A DNA stretch of 64,000 nt. It comes from Methanobrevibacter sp. GTDB taxonomy: Archaea > Methanobacteriota > Methanobacteria > Methanobacteriales > Methanobacteriaceae. The stretch covers positions 32,461 through 96,460 of the forward strand of contig JAFQXD010000009.1 of the NCBI GenBank assembly GCA_017407115.1, given 5' to 3'. The notes beneath the pieces were generated by a model, which did no database searches, was not told the DNA's origin, and saw only the letters and a list, made by a program, of their open reading frames with translations. Position numbers and translations under genes: made by a program. Below are positions 1-10,205 of the stretch, piece after piece (the first letter of the stretch is position 1; the number at the start of each line of letters is the position of its first letter).

Positions 1-1
1 A

Positions 2-550
2 GAATTGATTACTCTTTTAGAAGCGTTTGGTGTTGAAAATTACACTTTAAATCTTGGCGTTGCAAGAGGACTTGACTACTACACCGGAATCGTGTTTGAA
101 ATTTATGTTCCTGAACTCGGTGCCCAAAAGCAAATCTGTGGTGGAGGATCATACAGTCTGGTAAAACTCTTTGGAGGCCAAGAAGTTGAATCAACCGGAT
201 TTGCACTTGGTTTTGACAGATTAATGAATGCAATTGAAGAGTTGACTGATGCTGAAGAACTACCTTCACATTTAGACGTTTATGTTGCACCAATATCAGA
301 TAGCGTAAGAGCTAAAGCTTATGAAATAACTCAAACGTTAAGAAAAAACGATTTCAAAGTGGACGTTGACCTAAATGGTAAGAAATTCAAAAAACTTATG
401 AATTATGCTGATAAAATTAAAGTTCAAAAAATAATCATTATCGGTGAAAAAGATTTAGATGAAGGCAAGGTTACCGTTAAAGACATGATTAGTGGAAATC
501 AGGAATTGGTCGACATTGATGGTGTTGTAAAATATTTGAAAGAGGAATAA
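2..550 (+). CDS. hisS: Histidyl-tRNA synthetase, C-terminal part (5' partial)
   Basis: Charges tRNA-His with histidine in the cytoplasm. The reading frame is open to the left edge, so roughly the first 240 residues of a usual 420-430-residue enzyme lie outside. Visible are the class II histidine-binding motif [13 protein letters not shown], a motif 3 region (GFALGFDRL) and, from about residue 95 of the fragment, the alpha/beta anticodon-binding domain (VYVAPISD...). The first in-frame start-like codon (TTG at 5) is internal, not a start. hisI begins 2 bases after the stop, so the two histidine-related genes are probably co-transcribed. Confidence 0.95.
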   Translation, partial: ELITLLEAFGVENYTLNLGVARGLDYYTGIVFEIYVPELGAQKQICGGGSYSLVKLFGGQEVESTGFALGFDRLMNAIEELTDAEELPSHLDVYVAPISDSVRAKAYEITQTLRKNDFKVDVDLNGKKFKKLMNYADKIKVQKIIIIGEKDLDEGKVTVKDMISGNQELVDIDGVVKYLKEE

Positions 551-552
551 AA

Positions 553-957
553 ATGGAAATTAACTTCAGACATGAAATCAATGGCGTTAAAGTAATCACA
601 GCAGTCGCCCAAGATGCCGACACTAACCAAATATTAATGTTGGCCAACATGAACAAGGAAGCGTTAATTAAAACAATACAAACAGGAAAAGCACATTACT
701 GGAGCACATCAAGAAACAAATTATGGCTTAAAGGAGAAAGTTCAGGCCATACCCAGGAAGTAAAGGAAATTCTTGTTGATTGTGACATGGATGCTATCGT
801 TTTAAAAATTAAACAAACTGGTGCTGCTTGCCACGAAGGTTACCTATCATGCTTTTTTAGAAAAATTAACAATGATAACATCGATATTGATGATATCAAA
901 GATGATGATTTAGAGATAATCTTAGAAAGACTAGTAAATCCCGACGATGTGTATTAA
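553..957 (+). CDS. hisI: Phosphoribosyl-AMP cyclohydrolase
   Basis: Third step of histidine synthesis: opens the purine ring of phosphoribosyl-AMP. The 134-residue protein has the family's metal-binding signature, a CDMDA segment near residue 77 and the C-H-E-G-Y-x-S-C-F block near residue 97, which supply the zinc cysteines. It is a stand-alone HisI without a fused HisE domain, the usual archaeal arrangement. The ATG is 2 bases downstream of the hisS stop and the 3' end overlaps the next gene if that uses its first ATG, which points to one operon hisS-hisI-PIN/ATPase. Confidence 0.96.
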   Translation: MEINFRHEINGVKVITAVAQDADTNQILMLANMNKEALIKTIQTGKAHYWSTSRNKLWLKGESSGHTQEVKEILVDCDMDAIVLKIKQTGAACHEGYLSCFFRKINNDNIDIDDIKDDDLEIILERLVNPDDVY

Positions 958-2800
958 AATGAAATGTATAATCCCCGATACAAGTGCAGTGATAATTGGT
1001 GCAGTAAGCGAATTGATAGAAAACGGAGATTTTGACTATCCGGAAATTATTGTGCCAGAAGCGGTAGTTTGTGAGCTAGAACATCAAGCGAATGCAAAAA
1101 GGTCTGAAGGAATCAAAGGGCTTGATGAACTTCAAAAATTACAGCAAATGCAGGATGATGGCGAACTGGCCATTACCTTCAAGGGAAAACGTCCGACCAA
1201 CTACGATATCAGATACGCTAAAAGCGGGGAAATAGACAGCATTATCAGAGACCTTGCAAGGTCCGAATTCGGAACACTGCTGACAAATGACAAGGTACAG
1301 GCCGAAGTAGCTAAAGCACAAGGAATTCCAGTTTATTATTTTGAACAGAAATATGTCCACAAAGCTCTCTCCATTGAGGAATTTTTTGATGACACTACAA
1401 TGTCTGTGCATTTCAAGGAAAATGTTGTTCCAATGGCCAAAAAAGGAACACCGGGCCATATTGATTTTGTAAAACTAAGCGATAAACCTTACTCTTACTC
1501 AGAACTTAAAAAGATTGTTGATGAGATACTTGATAAAGCAAAAAGTGATTCGAAAACCTATTTGGAATCTGATATGGAAGGTTCATTTGTAGTTCAGTCA
1601 AGAGAATACAGAATTTCAATTGCTTACCCTCCATTTTCCGAAGGTTTGGAAATAACTGCAGTAAGACCTGTGGCCAACATTGATTTGAATGAATACAATC
1701 TATCAGATAAGCTATTGGATAGAATCAGAACAAGTGCAGAGGGAATATTGATTTCTGGTTCTCCAGGTGCAGGTAAATCAACATTTGTTCAAGCAATAGC
1801 CAAATATTATTCCGGAAAACTGAATAAGGTTGTAAAAACAATGGAATCACCAAGAGATTTGCAACTTCCGGATGAAATAACCCAATATGCACCGCTTGAA
1901 GGAAGCATGGAAAATACTGCTGACGTACTGCTTCTTGTAAGGCCTGATTATACAATTTACGATGAACTTAGAAAAAATACTGATTTCAACATCTTTGCGG
2001 ATATGAGATTGGCAGGTGTTGGAATGATAGGTGTTGTGCATGCAACCCGTCCGATAGACGCAATACAAAGAATTGCATCAAGGGTGGAGCTTGGTGTAAT
2101 ACCATCAATCGTGGATACAAGCATTTACATTGAAAATGGTAAAGTAACAAGCGTTTATGAGACAAAAATGACCGTTAAGGTTCCAACCGGAATGAAGGAA
2201 GCTGACCTTGCAAGGCCGGTTATTGAAGTTAGGGATTTTGAAACAGGTGAGCTTAAAAATGAAATCTACACCTATGGTGAGCAAACCATTGTAATGGATA
2301 TGGATTTGGTCAACGGCGGAGGAAGTGAAGAAAGTCGCAAATCCTCAGTGGATTTAATAGCTGAAGCTGAAATTTTAAGGAAAATAAAGAAAATCCTTCC
2401 TAAAAAGGCAAAAATAGATGTTGAAGTGATTTCACCTGACAGAGCCAACATTTACATTCCAGACGAATACGTTCCAAAAATCATCGGCAAAAACGGAAAA
2501 AGGATTGCTGAAATAGAACGGGACATAGGAATAAGCCTTGGAGTTGAGGTGATTGATGCAAAACCGGTTGACAAAACTCCGATTGAAGTTGATATCACCC
2601 ATACAAGAAAACAGATGATTTTAGAGCTTGGAAGAGAAAATGGAAGACAGAACTTTGACATTCTTATAGAAGGGGAATACTTACTTACGGCAACAACCTC
2701 CAAAAAAGGAGAAATAAAAATTAAAAACGGAATTGAATTATCTGATTTCATCTTAGAAGCAATTGAGATGGGATTGACAATCACCGCAGTTAGAAAATAG
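947..2800 (+). CDS. PIN domain / PilT-like ATPase / KH domain protein
   Basis: Archaeal fusion protein of unknown exact role, probably RNA-directed. An N-terminal PIN domain (about residues 5-130; PDTSAVI at its start and further acidic residues such as LTNDK) suggests a metal-dependent ribonuclease. A RecA/PilT-type ATPase follows with a Walker A motif GSPGAGKS near residue 271. A C-terminal KH domain has the GKNG loop (IIGKNGKR, about residue 512), expected to bind single-stranded RNA. The ATG at 947 overlaps the end of hisI; an ATG at 959 ([10 protein letters not shown]) is an equally plausible start and fits the PIN domain boundary better. Family members are conserved in euryarchaea but biochemically little characterised. 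Confidence 0.88.
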   Translation: MCIKMKCIIPDTSAVIIGAVSELIENGDFDYPEIIVPEAVVCELEHQANAKRSEGIKGLDELQKLQQMQDDGELAITFKGKRPTNYDIRYAKSGEIDSIIRDLARSEFGTLLTNDKVQAEVAKAQGIPVYYFEQKYVHKALSIEEFFDDTTMSVHFKENVVPMAKKGTPGHIDFVKLSDKPYSYSELKKIVDEILDKAKSDSKTYLESDMEGSFVVQSREYRISIAYPPFSEGLEITAVRPVANIDLNEYNLSDKLLDRIRTSAEGILISGSPGAGKSTFVQAIAKYYSGKLNKVVKTMESPRDLQLPDEITQYAPLEGSMENTADVLLLVRPDYTIYDELRKNTDFNIFADMRLAGVGMIGVVHATRPIDAIQRIASRVELGVIPSIVDTSIYIENGKVTSVYETKMTVKVPTGMKEADLARPVIEVRDFETGELKNEIYTYGEQTIVMDMDLVNGGGSEESRKSSVDLIAEAEILRKIKKILPKKAKIDVEVISPDRANIYIPDEYVPKIIGKNGKRIAEIERDIGISLGVEVIDAKPVDKTPIEVDITHTRKQMILELGRENGRQNFDILIEGEYLLTATTSKKGEIKIKNGIELSDFILEAIEMGLTITAVRK

Positions 2801-2807
2801 TGATATT

Positions 2808-3563
2808 ATGAAAATAGGAGCATCATCTCTAGCAGGAATTGAATATCCTTTGGAAAATACATTGGAATTCATTGAAAACTTAGGAATCGAATATGTGGAA
2901 TTAGTGCATCAGTATCCCTCACAAAACATTGATGTTGACGTGCTTGAAAGTTATAACCTGAAATATTCCATTCACTCCCCCTTTATGGACGTTAATATTG
3001 CTGCACTGCAAGATAAAAGTAGGCTAAATTCCATTGAACAAATTAAAAACTCCATAGACTTGGCCAATAAAATCAATGCTGAAGCGGTCGTCATCCATCC
3101 GGGATTGGCTCCTTTTTTAGCAAATAAATACTTCATTGATAAAGTCTATCAATATTCAAACGAATCAATAAAAGAACTTGGAGAATACGGGAAAGAATTG
3201 GGCGTTTTAACCACAATTGAAAATATGCCTACATTTGACGGAATGATTTATCAGAATTTACAAGATCTGCATGAACTATTGGTTTCACTTGACATGTCAA
3301 TGACATTGGATATCGGCCATGCCAACCATGCTGGATATTTCTCAGAAGCAATGTATTTTGATTCGATTAAACACATACATTGCCATGATAATTTTGGTGA
3401 TGATGACTCTCACCTTGCATTAGGTGAAGGCTCTATTGAATTAAACACCATCATCAATACTTTAGAGAAGAAAAATTTTGATGGCATCTATATCATTGAA
3501 GTAAATGATTACGATTCCATTAAAAAAAGTTATGAATATATGAAGAAAAACTTTAAAATTTAA
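2808..3563 (+). CDS. Sugar phosphate isomerase/epimerase-like TIM-barrel protein
   Basis: The 251-residue protein has the pattern of the xylose-isomerase-like / AP-endonuclease family 2 barrel: strands ending in metal-ligand residues such as HSPF (about residue 56), VIHPG (about 97), TIENMP (about 142), LDIGHAN (about 168) and HCHDN (about 192). These His/Glu/Asp residues usually bind two or three divalent metals. Substrate cannot be read from the sequence; sugar phosphate isomerase and endonuclease IV-like activity are both possible, the former more likely given the short length. It starts 7 bases after the PIN/ATPase gene and ends convergent with hef. Confidence 0.75.
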   Translation: MKIGASSLAGIEYPLENTLEFIENLGIEYVELVHQYPSQNIDVDVLESYNLKYSIHSPFMDVNIAALQDKSRLNSIEQIKNSIDLANKINAEAVVIHPGLAPFLANKYFIDKVYQYSNESIKELGEYGKELGVLTTIENMPTFDGMIYQNLQDLHELLVSLDMSMTLDIGHANHAGYFSEAMYFDSIKHIHCHDNFGDDDSHLALGEGSIELNTIINTLEKKNFDGIYIIEVNDYDSIKKSYEYMKKNFKI

Positions 3564-3564
3564 A

Positions 3565-5883
3565 TTAAAGAAGTTTCTCTTCTTTAATCTCATTTTGGAA
3601 ATATAAATATTTGGATTCAACTACTTTTCTAATGTTTTTAGCTGTTTTTTTACCAATGCCTTCAACTTCCTGAAGCTCGCTTTCAGATGCATTGATTATT
3701 TTTTCAACAGTGCCGAAATGATTCAGCAGGCTTTTGGCATTGACCGGACCTATATTAGGCAATGATTCAATAATAAATAACTGCTGTTCCCATAAGCTTG
3801 TAGGTTTTTTATCTGTCCTGATTTGTATATTGACTTTTTCACCATTTTGCTCACGAACAGCTATCCTTTTAATCATTGCAGCAGTATCTTGAGAGTTTCT
3901 AGTTGGAATAATGCTTATGCCGAAATCTATGGCTATGGCTGCAATAGTTCCTCTAACCGCATTGGGATGAATCATACCATTGTAGATGTCATCGCCTTCC
4001 AAAATCAGCAACGGTCTTTTGAACTCTTCTGATAATTCACGGGCCTGTTTGAATAATCTTTTATCAATAATTGAATCGACAAAATCCTTAGCGGTTTTTC
4101 TCTCAATTACCACTTCATCACTGACCTGATAATCTCCAACTGCCATTGAACGTACCTGAACGTCGATTTCCATTTCAGACAGATGTCTTATAACTTTGGA
4201 GTTGCCCTCTCTTGAATCGGCATAGACAACAGGTTTTGTCTGTTCGACTTTTGGCCTGTCGATTACTTTAATTTTCTTCTGATTCTCCATCCTTTCAACG
4301 GCTGAGGCATTGAGTTCTTCTAAGACATTAGGATCAATCAATTGATATTTCATGTGTTCCTCTTTTCTGACACTTGACCAGTAATATGCCTCGTCTCTTG
4401 TTCCGTTGGTAATCAAAACCTTTACACGGCCGGTTCTTTTACGGCCGGTTCTTCCACGTCTTTGAATCATACGGACTTCTGATGGAACAGGCTCATATAA
4501 AATTACCAAGTCCACCGCCGGGATATCTATACCCTCTTCAGCAACGCTTGTAGAAATCAGCACGTCATACTCGCCCATCCTAAAGGATTTGATAATGGCC
4601 TTCTGTTCCTTTTGGGTAAGTCCCTTTTCACCGTCCTTATTTGCCTGACCAAAGAATTTGGCTGATTTTATGCCCTCTTTTTCAAGCTTTTTGTGAATCA
4701 TCTCCAGAGTATCGCGATATTGTGTAAATATTATTATTTTTGAAGATTTTTCATCCTTATCTTTAAATCTTGTAGACTGAAGTTTGGTCTGGCCGTCTTC
4801 AGTACCCAATTCCTTTTTCAGGATATTGGTTACTTCACGAAGTTTTGGATGCTCCCAACCATGCTTTTCAGCATTTCTGGCCATTTTGACAGCTCTTCCA
4901 AAATTATCGTCCCACATTAATGATTTGGCCGCTTTGGTCTTTTTCTTGCGCAGGCGGGAAATGTATTTGTTGAAGGTCTGTACTCCTTGGGTTTCTATCA
5001 GTTCCTGGGAATGCTGAATGTTGATTACGGCACTTAAAATGGAAATGGCCTGGAACAGGTCCTTATCCGGATTGACGGACCTTGCAATTTCCCCCTGAAT
5101 CCTTCCTCGAGCCTTTAAAATATCGACTTTGCCAACGGAAACCGTTCTGATAATTCCCATATTCTTTAAGGCTTTCAGTCTTACTTTCAGGGCCTTGTCA
5201 ATATATTTTTTTATTTTTTCAAGTTCGCTGCTCATTTTAACACTAATCCAATCGATTTCCACAGGATTGAAGTAAGGCCTTACATCGGAATCCTCCTCTG
5301 TTTTAACAACGATGTTTTGAATATAGAGATTTTCACACACTTCTTTGATTTTCGCCTTATCAGAACCTGGAGAAGCAGTTAGGCCTAAAATCAAATTATA
5401 ATTAGATTCCTGAACATAGCGTGAAGCCAGATAGACATAGGAATATGATCCCACACCGTGATGGCATTCGTCAAAGACAATCAATGAAACATCACTTAAA
5501 TCATAACGTCCATTCAGCAAATCAGATTCGACAGTTTGAGGTGTTGCGGAAATTATTCTTGACTCTTCCCATCTTTTAACCCTCTCATCAGTTTTTACAG
5601 CTCCTGTTATTGATGAGCATGGAAGGGTGATGAATTCCTTAAAGCTGTCTTCATGTTGAATGGCTAGCGGTTTTGACGGTGCTAAAACAAGGATTTTTGA
5701 ATTTTTAACTTTTTGCAACCTATCCGCAGCTACCAAAATAGCAACAATAGTCTTACCTAATGCGGTTGGTGCAACAACCATCGTATTTCCTTTCTTTAAT
5801 ACATCCCCGGCTAAAACTTGCTGATATAATCTGGATTCAATTGAATCTTTTTTAATTAAAGGATGTGAAATATAACTAACCAT
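3565..5883 (-). CDS. hef: Hef-type helicase/structure-specific nuclease
   Basis: Archaeal XPF/FANCM homologue that remodels and cuts stalled replication forks. The 772-residue protein has an N-terminal superfamily 2 helicase (Walker A APTALGKT near residue 38, DECH box near 136, motif VI QRRGRTGR near 477), then an XPF-type nuclease with the ERKTAKDF catalytic motif near residue 591, then tandem helix-hairpin-helix DNA-binding segments at the C terminus (LPNIGPVNAKSLL and VEGIGKKTAKNI). Length and order match euryarchaeal Hef. The ATG follows an AAGGT ribosome binding site. No sign of damage. Confidence 0.95.
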   Translation of the reverse strand: MVSYISHPLIKKDSIESRLYQQVLAGDVLKKGNTMVVAPTALGKTIVAILVAADRLQKVKNSKILVLAPSKPLAIQHEDSFKEFITLPCSSITGAVKTDERVKRWEESRIISATPQTVESDLLNGRYDLSDVSLIVFDECHHGVGSYSYVYLASRYVQESNYNLILGLTASPGSDKAKIKEVCENLYIQNIVVKTEEDSDVRPYFNPVEIDWISVKMSSELEKIKKYIDKALKVRLKALKNMGIIRTVSVGKVDILKARGRIQGEIARSVNPDKDLFQAISILSAVINIQHSQELIETQGVQTFNKYISRLRKKKTKAAKSLMWDDNFGRAVKMARNAEKHGWEHPKLREVTNILKKELGTEDGQTKLQSTRFKDKDEKSSKIIIFTQYRDTLEMIHKKLEKEGIKSAKFFGQANKDGEKGLTQKEQKAIIKSFRMGEYDVLISTSVAEEGIDIPAVDLVILYEPVPSEVRMIQRRGRTGRKRTGRVKVLITNGTRDEAYYWSSVRKEEHMKYQLIDPNVLEELNASAVERMENQKKIKVIDRPKVEQTKPVVYADSREGNSKVIRHLSEMEIDVQVRSMAVGDYQVSDEVVIERKTAKDFVDSIIDKRLFKQARELSEEFKRPLLILEGDDIYNGMIHPNAVRGTIAAIAIDFGISIIPTRNSQDTAAMIKRIAVREQNGEKVNIQIRTDKKPTSLWEQQLFIIESLPNIGPVNAKSLLNHFGTVEKIINASESELQEVEGIGKKTAKNIRKVVESKYLYFQNEIKEEKLL

Positions 5884-5950
5884 AATTCAACCTTCATCAC
5901 TTAAAAATGAGTTTACCAATAACCCTTATTTACATATTATTTTTTTAGGT

Positions 5951-5959
5951 TTATAAAGC
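5951..5959 (-). promoter_or_regulatory. Putative TATA box of hef
   Basis: Read on the minus strand this is GCTTTATAA, about 70 bases upstream of the hef start, giving an expected transcription start near 5929 and a leader of about 45 bases that contains the AAGGT ribosome binding site. Prediction from sequence only. Confidence 0.45.
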
Positions 5960-6034
5960 ATCTAGTGAGAGCATTTGAAAAGTAATATTGAACTGAAAAA
6001 TAAGAAAAAATAATGTTTTTGAATTAAAAATAGC

Positions 6035-7543
6035 CTACAATTCAAAAACTATGGACTTGAATTTGGTGGCGGCTTCGCCTATTGCTATTACCATCTCACA
6101 ATCCAGATTTAACGCTTTTCTTAAGCCGTCACGCACTTCCTCTTCAGAAGCTCCAAGAGTTCCTGTCTTTTCAAAGTCGTCAACATGGTTCAGGAATATC
6201 CTGTCATTCAATTTAGGATTGGCCCTCAATTTTTCAAGAGCTATCTTTTGAGAAGCAACTGAAGCCGGAACAATGAATTTTGAAAACTTCAAAACGCTGT
6301 TGAATATGTCAAGGTCACCGACATAACCGGATTCGGATGAAACAGTAATTACAGTTGTGAAATCTCCGAATAATTTTTTGAATTCCTTTAAGACTGTTTC
6401 CACACCAGCAGGATTGTGGGCATAATCAACAAAAATGTCTTTTCCTTTAACCTTTCCTACCTCTTCCATTCTTCCGCTTACCCCAGTGAAACTGGCGATT
6501 GTTGGTAAAATTTTATCATAAGGTAAATCAAGGAAAATATGAGCTGCAATAATGACTCCGGATAAATTATAAACATTGTGAAGTCCATCCACTCCCATTT
6601 TAACTGTTAATTTTTCAGTTGGAGTATGCAAATCAAAAGTTCTGTTAGGCAAATCGATATTTGTAGCAATATAGTCAACTTGAGGGGTTGTCACTCCGCA
6701 TTTGCAGAAGTAATATCCGCAACCGGAAATGATTTCCTTAACGGCAATTTCAGCACCGCAGACACATTCCTTCATGCCTATTGAATCCGGAAGCTCATCG
6801 ACACCGAAGGTAATGACTTCACCTTTAAAGTCAAGTTCTTTTAAAAGCCCCATTATGGTTGGATCCTGGCCATTTACAATCAACTGACCCAAACCTAACT
6901 CGGATATGAATTCCCCTTTTACATTGGCATAATCCATGAAGCTTCCAAGGTCATTCAAGTGGTCTGGAGTAATGTTTGTAATGAGTCCTGATGCCATATC
7001 AGTATTTTTAACTATTCTGCCAACAGTACCCGGAACACCGAAGGTTCCAACTTCCAAAATACCAACGTCCCCATCCAATCTGGATTGCAGGATAGGAATG
7101 AATTCAGCATTTCCCTGCATGCCTTCCAAATCATGCTCACAAGGCTTTATTCCATTGTCATAAGCAATTTTTTTAAGCAGTGTTGTTGTGGTTGTCTTAC
7201 CATTTGTACCGGTTATGCCGAATACAGGCTTTTCGGGTTTCAGCATGTCAATAATATCGCATAATTCCAAAATAGGTTTCCCGCAATTTTTAAGGATTTC
7301 GGAATCTTTGGACAGGCTTGCGGGAGGAATAATGTAGTCCGCCTTTTTGAAAAATGTCTCGGGAGTCTTTCCATAAAAAATATCAATGTCATAACCTTCC
7401 AATGCTTTTGCGAACCGGCAATCCTTCTTGAATGACAAATCAGTTCCTATAACATTGTATCCTCTTTGTTTTAGAATTCTAGCAATTAAATTACCATTTG
7501 CTCCGCAAACACCTATAACACCAAAGGTTTTGTTCTTATTCAT
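6035..7543 (-). CDS. Mur ligase family protein, probable pseudomurein peptide ligase
   Basis: ATP-dependent amide ligase of the MurC/D/E/F family, here about 502 residues. It begins with a Rossmann-like part (VIGVCGANGNLIARIL), then the P-loop GITGTNGKTTTTTLL near residue 115, the DHLND segment and the C-terminal ligase domain with the DYAHNPAG motif near residue 378. In pseudomurein-containing methanogens such homologues build the cell-wall peptide; addition of a specific amino acid cannot be assigned here. An ATG 18 bases upstream is in frame, but the AAGGGAG site lies between the two, so the ATG at 7543 is preferred; it overlaps the stop of the preceding Mur ligase by 8 bases, indicating translational coupling. 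Confidence 0.87.
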   Translation of the reverse strand: MNKNKTFGVIGVCGANGNLIARILKQRGYNVIGTDLSFKKDCRFAKALEGYDIDIFYGKTPETFFKKADYIIPPASLSKDSEILKNCGKPILELCDIIDMLKPEKPVFGITGTNGKTTTTTLLKKIAYDNGIKPCEHDLEGMQGNAEFIPILQSRLDGDVGILEVGTFGVPGTVGRIVKNTDMASGLITNITPDHLNDLGSFMDYANVKGEFISELGLGQLIVNGQDPTIMGLLKELDFKGEVITFGVDELPDSIGMKECVCGAEIAVKEIISGCGYYFCKCGVTTPQVDYIATNIDLPNRTFDLHTPTEKLTVKMGVDGLHNVYNLSGVIIAAHIFLDLPYDKILPTIASFTGVSGRMEEVGKVKGKDIFVDYAHNPAGVETVLKEFKKLFGDFTTVITVSSESGYVGDLDIFNSVLKFSKFIVPASVASQKIALEKLRANPKLNDRIFLNHVDDFEKTGTLGASEEEVRDGLRKALNLDCEMVIAIGEAATKFKSIVFEL

Positions 7544-8921
7544 ATTTTTTGCTCCCTTCATCCAATCCTTTCATGATCTTTTCAACAGTTGTCAGCCTGT
7601 CATAAGCTATAAGAGGTCCCATATGCAAAATAATGTCTCCCGGTTGTGAGTACTTGAATGTCTCACAGGCGGCTATTTCAATATTTTCAACTGCAACCTT
7701 TTCAATGTTTGGATTGGTAATTGCATCCAAAATTTCCTGGGCGGCTTCCATCTCCACTTCCTGAGTAACTTCATTAAATCCGCTGGCTATAACTACTTTA
7801 ATGTTGTAGTTACTCACTAGCTCGCCGACTTCTGCCTTATCCCTTACAGATAATGTATCAAAATGATCTAAAAATAATACTACGCTTTCGTCTTTAAAAT
7901 AATCCAATGTGATTTTCATTCCATCATATAAAAATGCGGAATCTAAAATAACTTTCCTTCCGTTATAATCTCCAACATCCTCCATATGAGCAGGCAATCC
8001 TTTAAATACTGTTAATGCATCAATGATATCCTCTTTGCTGATGCCATATGTCAATGCAACAGCTGATGCGGCAACGGAGTTTTCAAAGAAATAGCTCATC
8101 ATATTGAATGGTGTAGTGAATTCCACATCCTTGGATTTTATTGTTAATGACTTATCTCCAGCAGTTCCTTTAAAGTCAACATCCTCATCCAACGCATAAA
8201 ACATTGCATCGTCACGTACTCTTTCGATAATGTCACGGCAGGAATTGTTGGCTATAAAAGTTTCACTCATGGCCTGCAAGACCATCTTTCGTTGCTGGTA
8301 TTTTTCAAGAGATCCTCCGAATTCGGACAAATGGTCCTCGGCAATATTTGTCAAAAGGCCTATTTTAATATCCAACCTATTTAAAAGGCCAATTGTACCA
8401 TGGGGAAGTTCAAAAATAGCTATGTCACAATTTTGTGCCTTTTCCTTGACAATTCCGTCAATTATGGCTTCTGAAACAAGGTTATTTACTAAAGATGAAC
8501 ATGACCATACCTTGTAGCCTGCCTGTTTGAAAAGGCTTGTGGTTATGAATGTAGTGGTTGTCTTTCCCATAGTTCCGGTGATACCAATAATATCAACCGG
8601 AATCAAATCGTTGACGATTTCGGAAAACTCCTCATTGGTCAGGACTTTCAAATCTGAATTTTTAACTTTTTTTGCAATCGGAGCGGAATCAGGTAATGTC
8701 GGAGGCATGTATACTGCATCAAACCCTTCGACTGATGGGTCCTTATTTGGCAGGTCAAGAGTAACCCCTTCCTTTTCCATTACAATCAAACTTCTTTGAA
8801 ATTCAATCTTAAACTCTGAAATATCTTTCAAATCAGTTATAACAACATCATGGCCCAAATAATTAAGCAATCTTGCAACAGGCCTACTAGCATTTCCAGC
8901 ACCAACAACTAAATAATTCAT
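7536..8921 (-). CDS. Mur ligase family protein, probable pseudomurein peptide ligase
   Basis: First gene of a two-gene operon of Mur ligase homologues. The 461-residue protein has an N-terminal Rossmann-like part (YLVVGAGNASRPVARLL), the P-loop GITGTMGKTTTTFI near residue 115, a DHLSEFG segment near 196 and a shorter, more divergent C-terminal domain; a clear DYAHxP motif as in its partner is replaced by LDSAFLYDG, so its substrate or acceptor probably differs. Known family role is stepwise peptide synthesis on a nucleotide or lipid precursor; pseudomurein is inferred from the taxon. The reading frame overlaps the next ligase, and the pair looks like an ancient duplication. Confidence 0.85.
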   Translation of the reverse strand: MNYLVVGAGNASRPVARLLNYLGHDVVITDLKDISEFKIEFQRSLIVMEKEGVTLDLPNKDPSVEGFDAVYMPPTLPDSAPIAKKVKNSDLKVLTNEEFSEIVNDLIPVDIIGITGTMGKTTTTFITTSLFKQAGYKVWSCSSLVNNLVSEAIIDGIVKEKAQNCDIAIFELPHGTIGLLNRLDIKIGLLTNIAEDHLSEFGGSLEKYQQRKMVLQAMSETFIANNSCRDIIERVRDDAMFYALDEDVDFKGTAGDKSLTIKSKDVEFTTPFNMMSYFFENSVAASAVALTYGISKEDIIDALTVFKGLPAHMEDVGDYNGRKVILDSAFLYDGMKITLDYFKDESVVLFLDHFDTLSVRDKAEVGELVSNYNIKVVIASGFNEVTQEVEMEAAQEILDAITNPNIEKVAVENIEIAACETFKYSQPGDIILHMGPLIAYDRLTTVEKIMKGLDEGSKKYE

Positions 8922-9016
8922 GAAAAAGCCTTCCCAATAATTCTATCAGTATTAGTTATAGATTTAATGTAATTTAAAGTTTTTAATAACTTTCAAAAAA
9001 AGAATTGAAAGAAAAC

Positions 9017-10204
9017 CTATTCAAATTGAATAAGATTTTCTACATCATTATAAACAACATCAAGTCCGCACATTGACGGAACGTAGTTTGCTGCTTTTGC
9101 TGAATTTACACCAATCACTTCAAAGCCCATCTGTTCGATAGGAGCTACAACCATACATGTGTCGCATACGACGTTTCCGCCTGCAGCTTCAATGATTTCA
9201 GTGTATCCCATCCTATCGGCAGTTGCCTTTACGCTGACTGATGTGCAAATCCATAATTTGTTTTTAATGGTTTTTCCTTGAACGATACTAGCTACCTGTT
9301 TAATTTCTTCAAGTGATGCATGAGGACATCCCAAACAGATTAAATCCGGTTCCCTATCAGTGGTTGTCAACTTTTGGCGAGTTTCCTGGATTTCTTTTTC
9401 AGATATGAACATTATATCTTCAACTTCCTCTTCTCCGGCCTTATCAAACTCAGGAGTCACATTATCAATATGATAAAGTGCAACGGAACCTGATGATGCC
9501 AAAGCCGCACCAAGAGTTTTCAAATCATTGTTGTTTGGAGTGTTTTGAAGTTTGAAGTAAGGTACTCCTCCACCAACGACTTTACCGATAATATAACCCA
9601 ATGCGCCAAAATCAGCGCCTTTCAATTCGGTTGAAACATTGACAACAAGATTGGCCTTTCTGTTCTGGTCCAAATGGAAACCATATAATGGAGTTTTACC
9701 AACAATAGCGGCCGCAAGTGCTGCAGGACCACCTTCACGATTGGTTCTAGCACCAATTACAGAATTAACATAAGCTACAGCTGATGACTCGGACCATGAA
9801 ACATGATCTCTAAATCTTGGAACGTTACCGACCAAATAAGGAGTACAGGTACATGTTTTAGAAATTCCAAGTTTTGCATACGCGTCAACAATCTGATTCT
9901 GTTTGATAGCAAAGTCTTTTGGAAATCCTAATGCCTCCCAATTATCCAAATCTGTTCCAGGAGGATTCAGGGATGCATTGATAGTTGCCTTGCCGGAACC
10001 ATCCAAAGCCAAATCTTCAAGATATTCCAAACCGGCATCTCCAATTGTTTTGTAAGAAACACCAGATACCTGTGCAGAGGTTATGTCAACCAATTTAGGA
10101 GCACCATAGATATCTCCCAATGCAACCAGGATATCCATGCTTTTTCTAATGGTTTCTCCGAATTCCCCATCACACATTTGTTGTTCTTCATCTGTTAAAA
10201 ACAT
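9017..10204 (-). CDS. Aconitase X catalytic subunit (mevalonate 5-phosphate dehydratase large subunit)
   Basis: AcnX large subunit, about 395 residues. In archaea with the modified mevalonate route, AcnX dehydrates mevalonate 5-phosphate on the way to isoprenoid lipids. Visible features are the [14 protein letters not shown] block near residue 135, [20 protein letters not shown], and the C-terminal [10 protein letters not shown] with cysteines likely to hold the Fe-S cluster. The separate small subunit is not in this window. A GTG nine bases upstream is in frame, but an AGTGAT site sits just before the ATG at 10204, so that start is chosen. It lies 1 base after the recJ-like stop, in an operon with rpsO and recJ. 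Confidence 0.9.
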   Translation of the reverse strand: MFLTDEEQQMCDGEFGETIRKSMDILVALGDIYGAPKLVDITSAQVSGVSYKTIGDAGLEYLEDLALDGSGKATINASLNPPGTDLDNWEALGFPKDFAIKQNQIVDAYAKLGISKTCTCTPYLVGNVPRFRDHVSWSESSAVAYVNSVIGARTNREGGPAALAAAIVGKTPLYGFHLDQNRKANLVVNVSTELKGADFGALGYIIGKVVGGGVPYFKLQNTPNNNDLKTLGAALASSGSVALYHIDNVTPEFDKAGEEEVEDIMFISEKEIQETRQKLTTTDREPDLICLGCPHASLEEIKQVASIVQGKTIKNKLWICTSVSVKATADRMGYTEIIEAAGGNVVCDTCMVVAPIEQMGFEVIGVNSAKAANYVPSMCGLDVVYNDVENLIQFE

Positions 10205-10205
10205 A

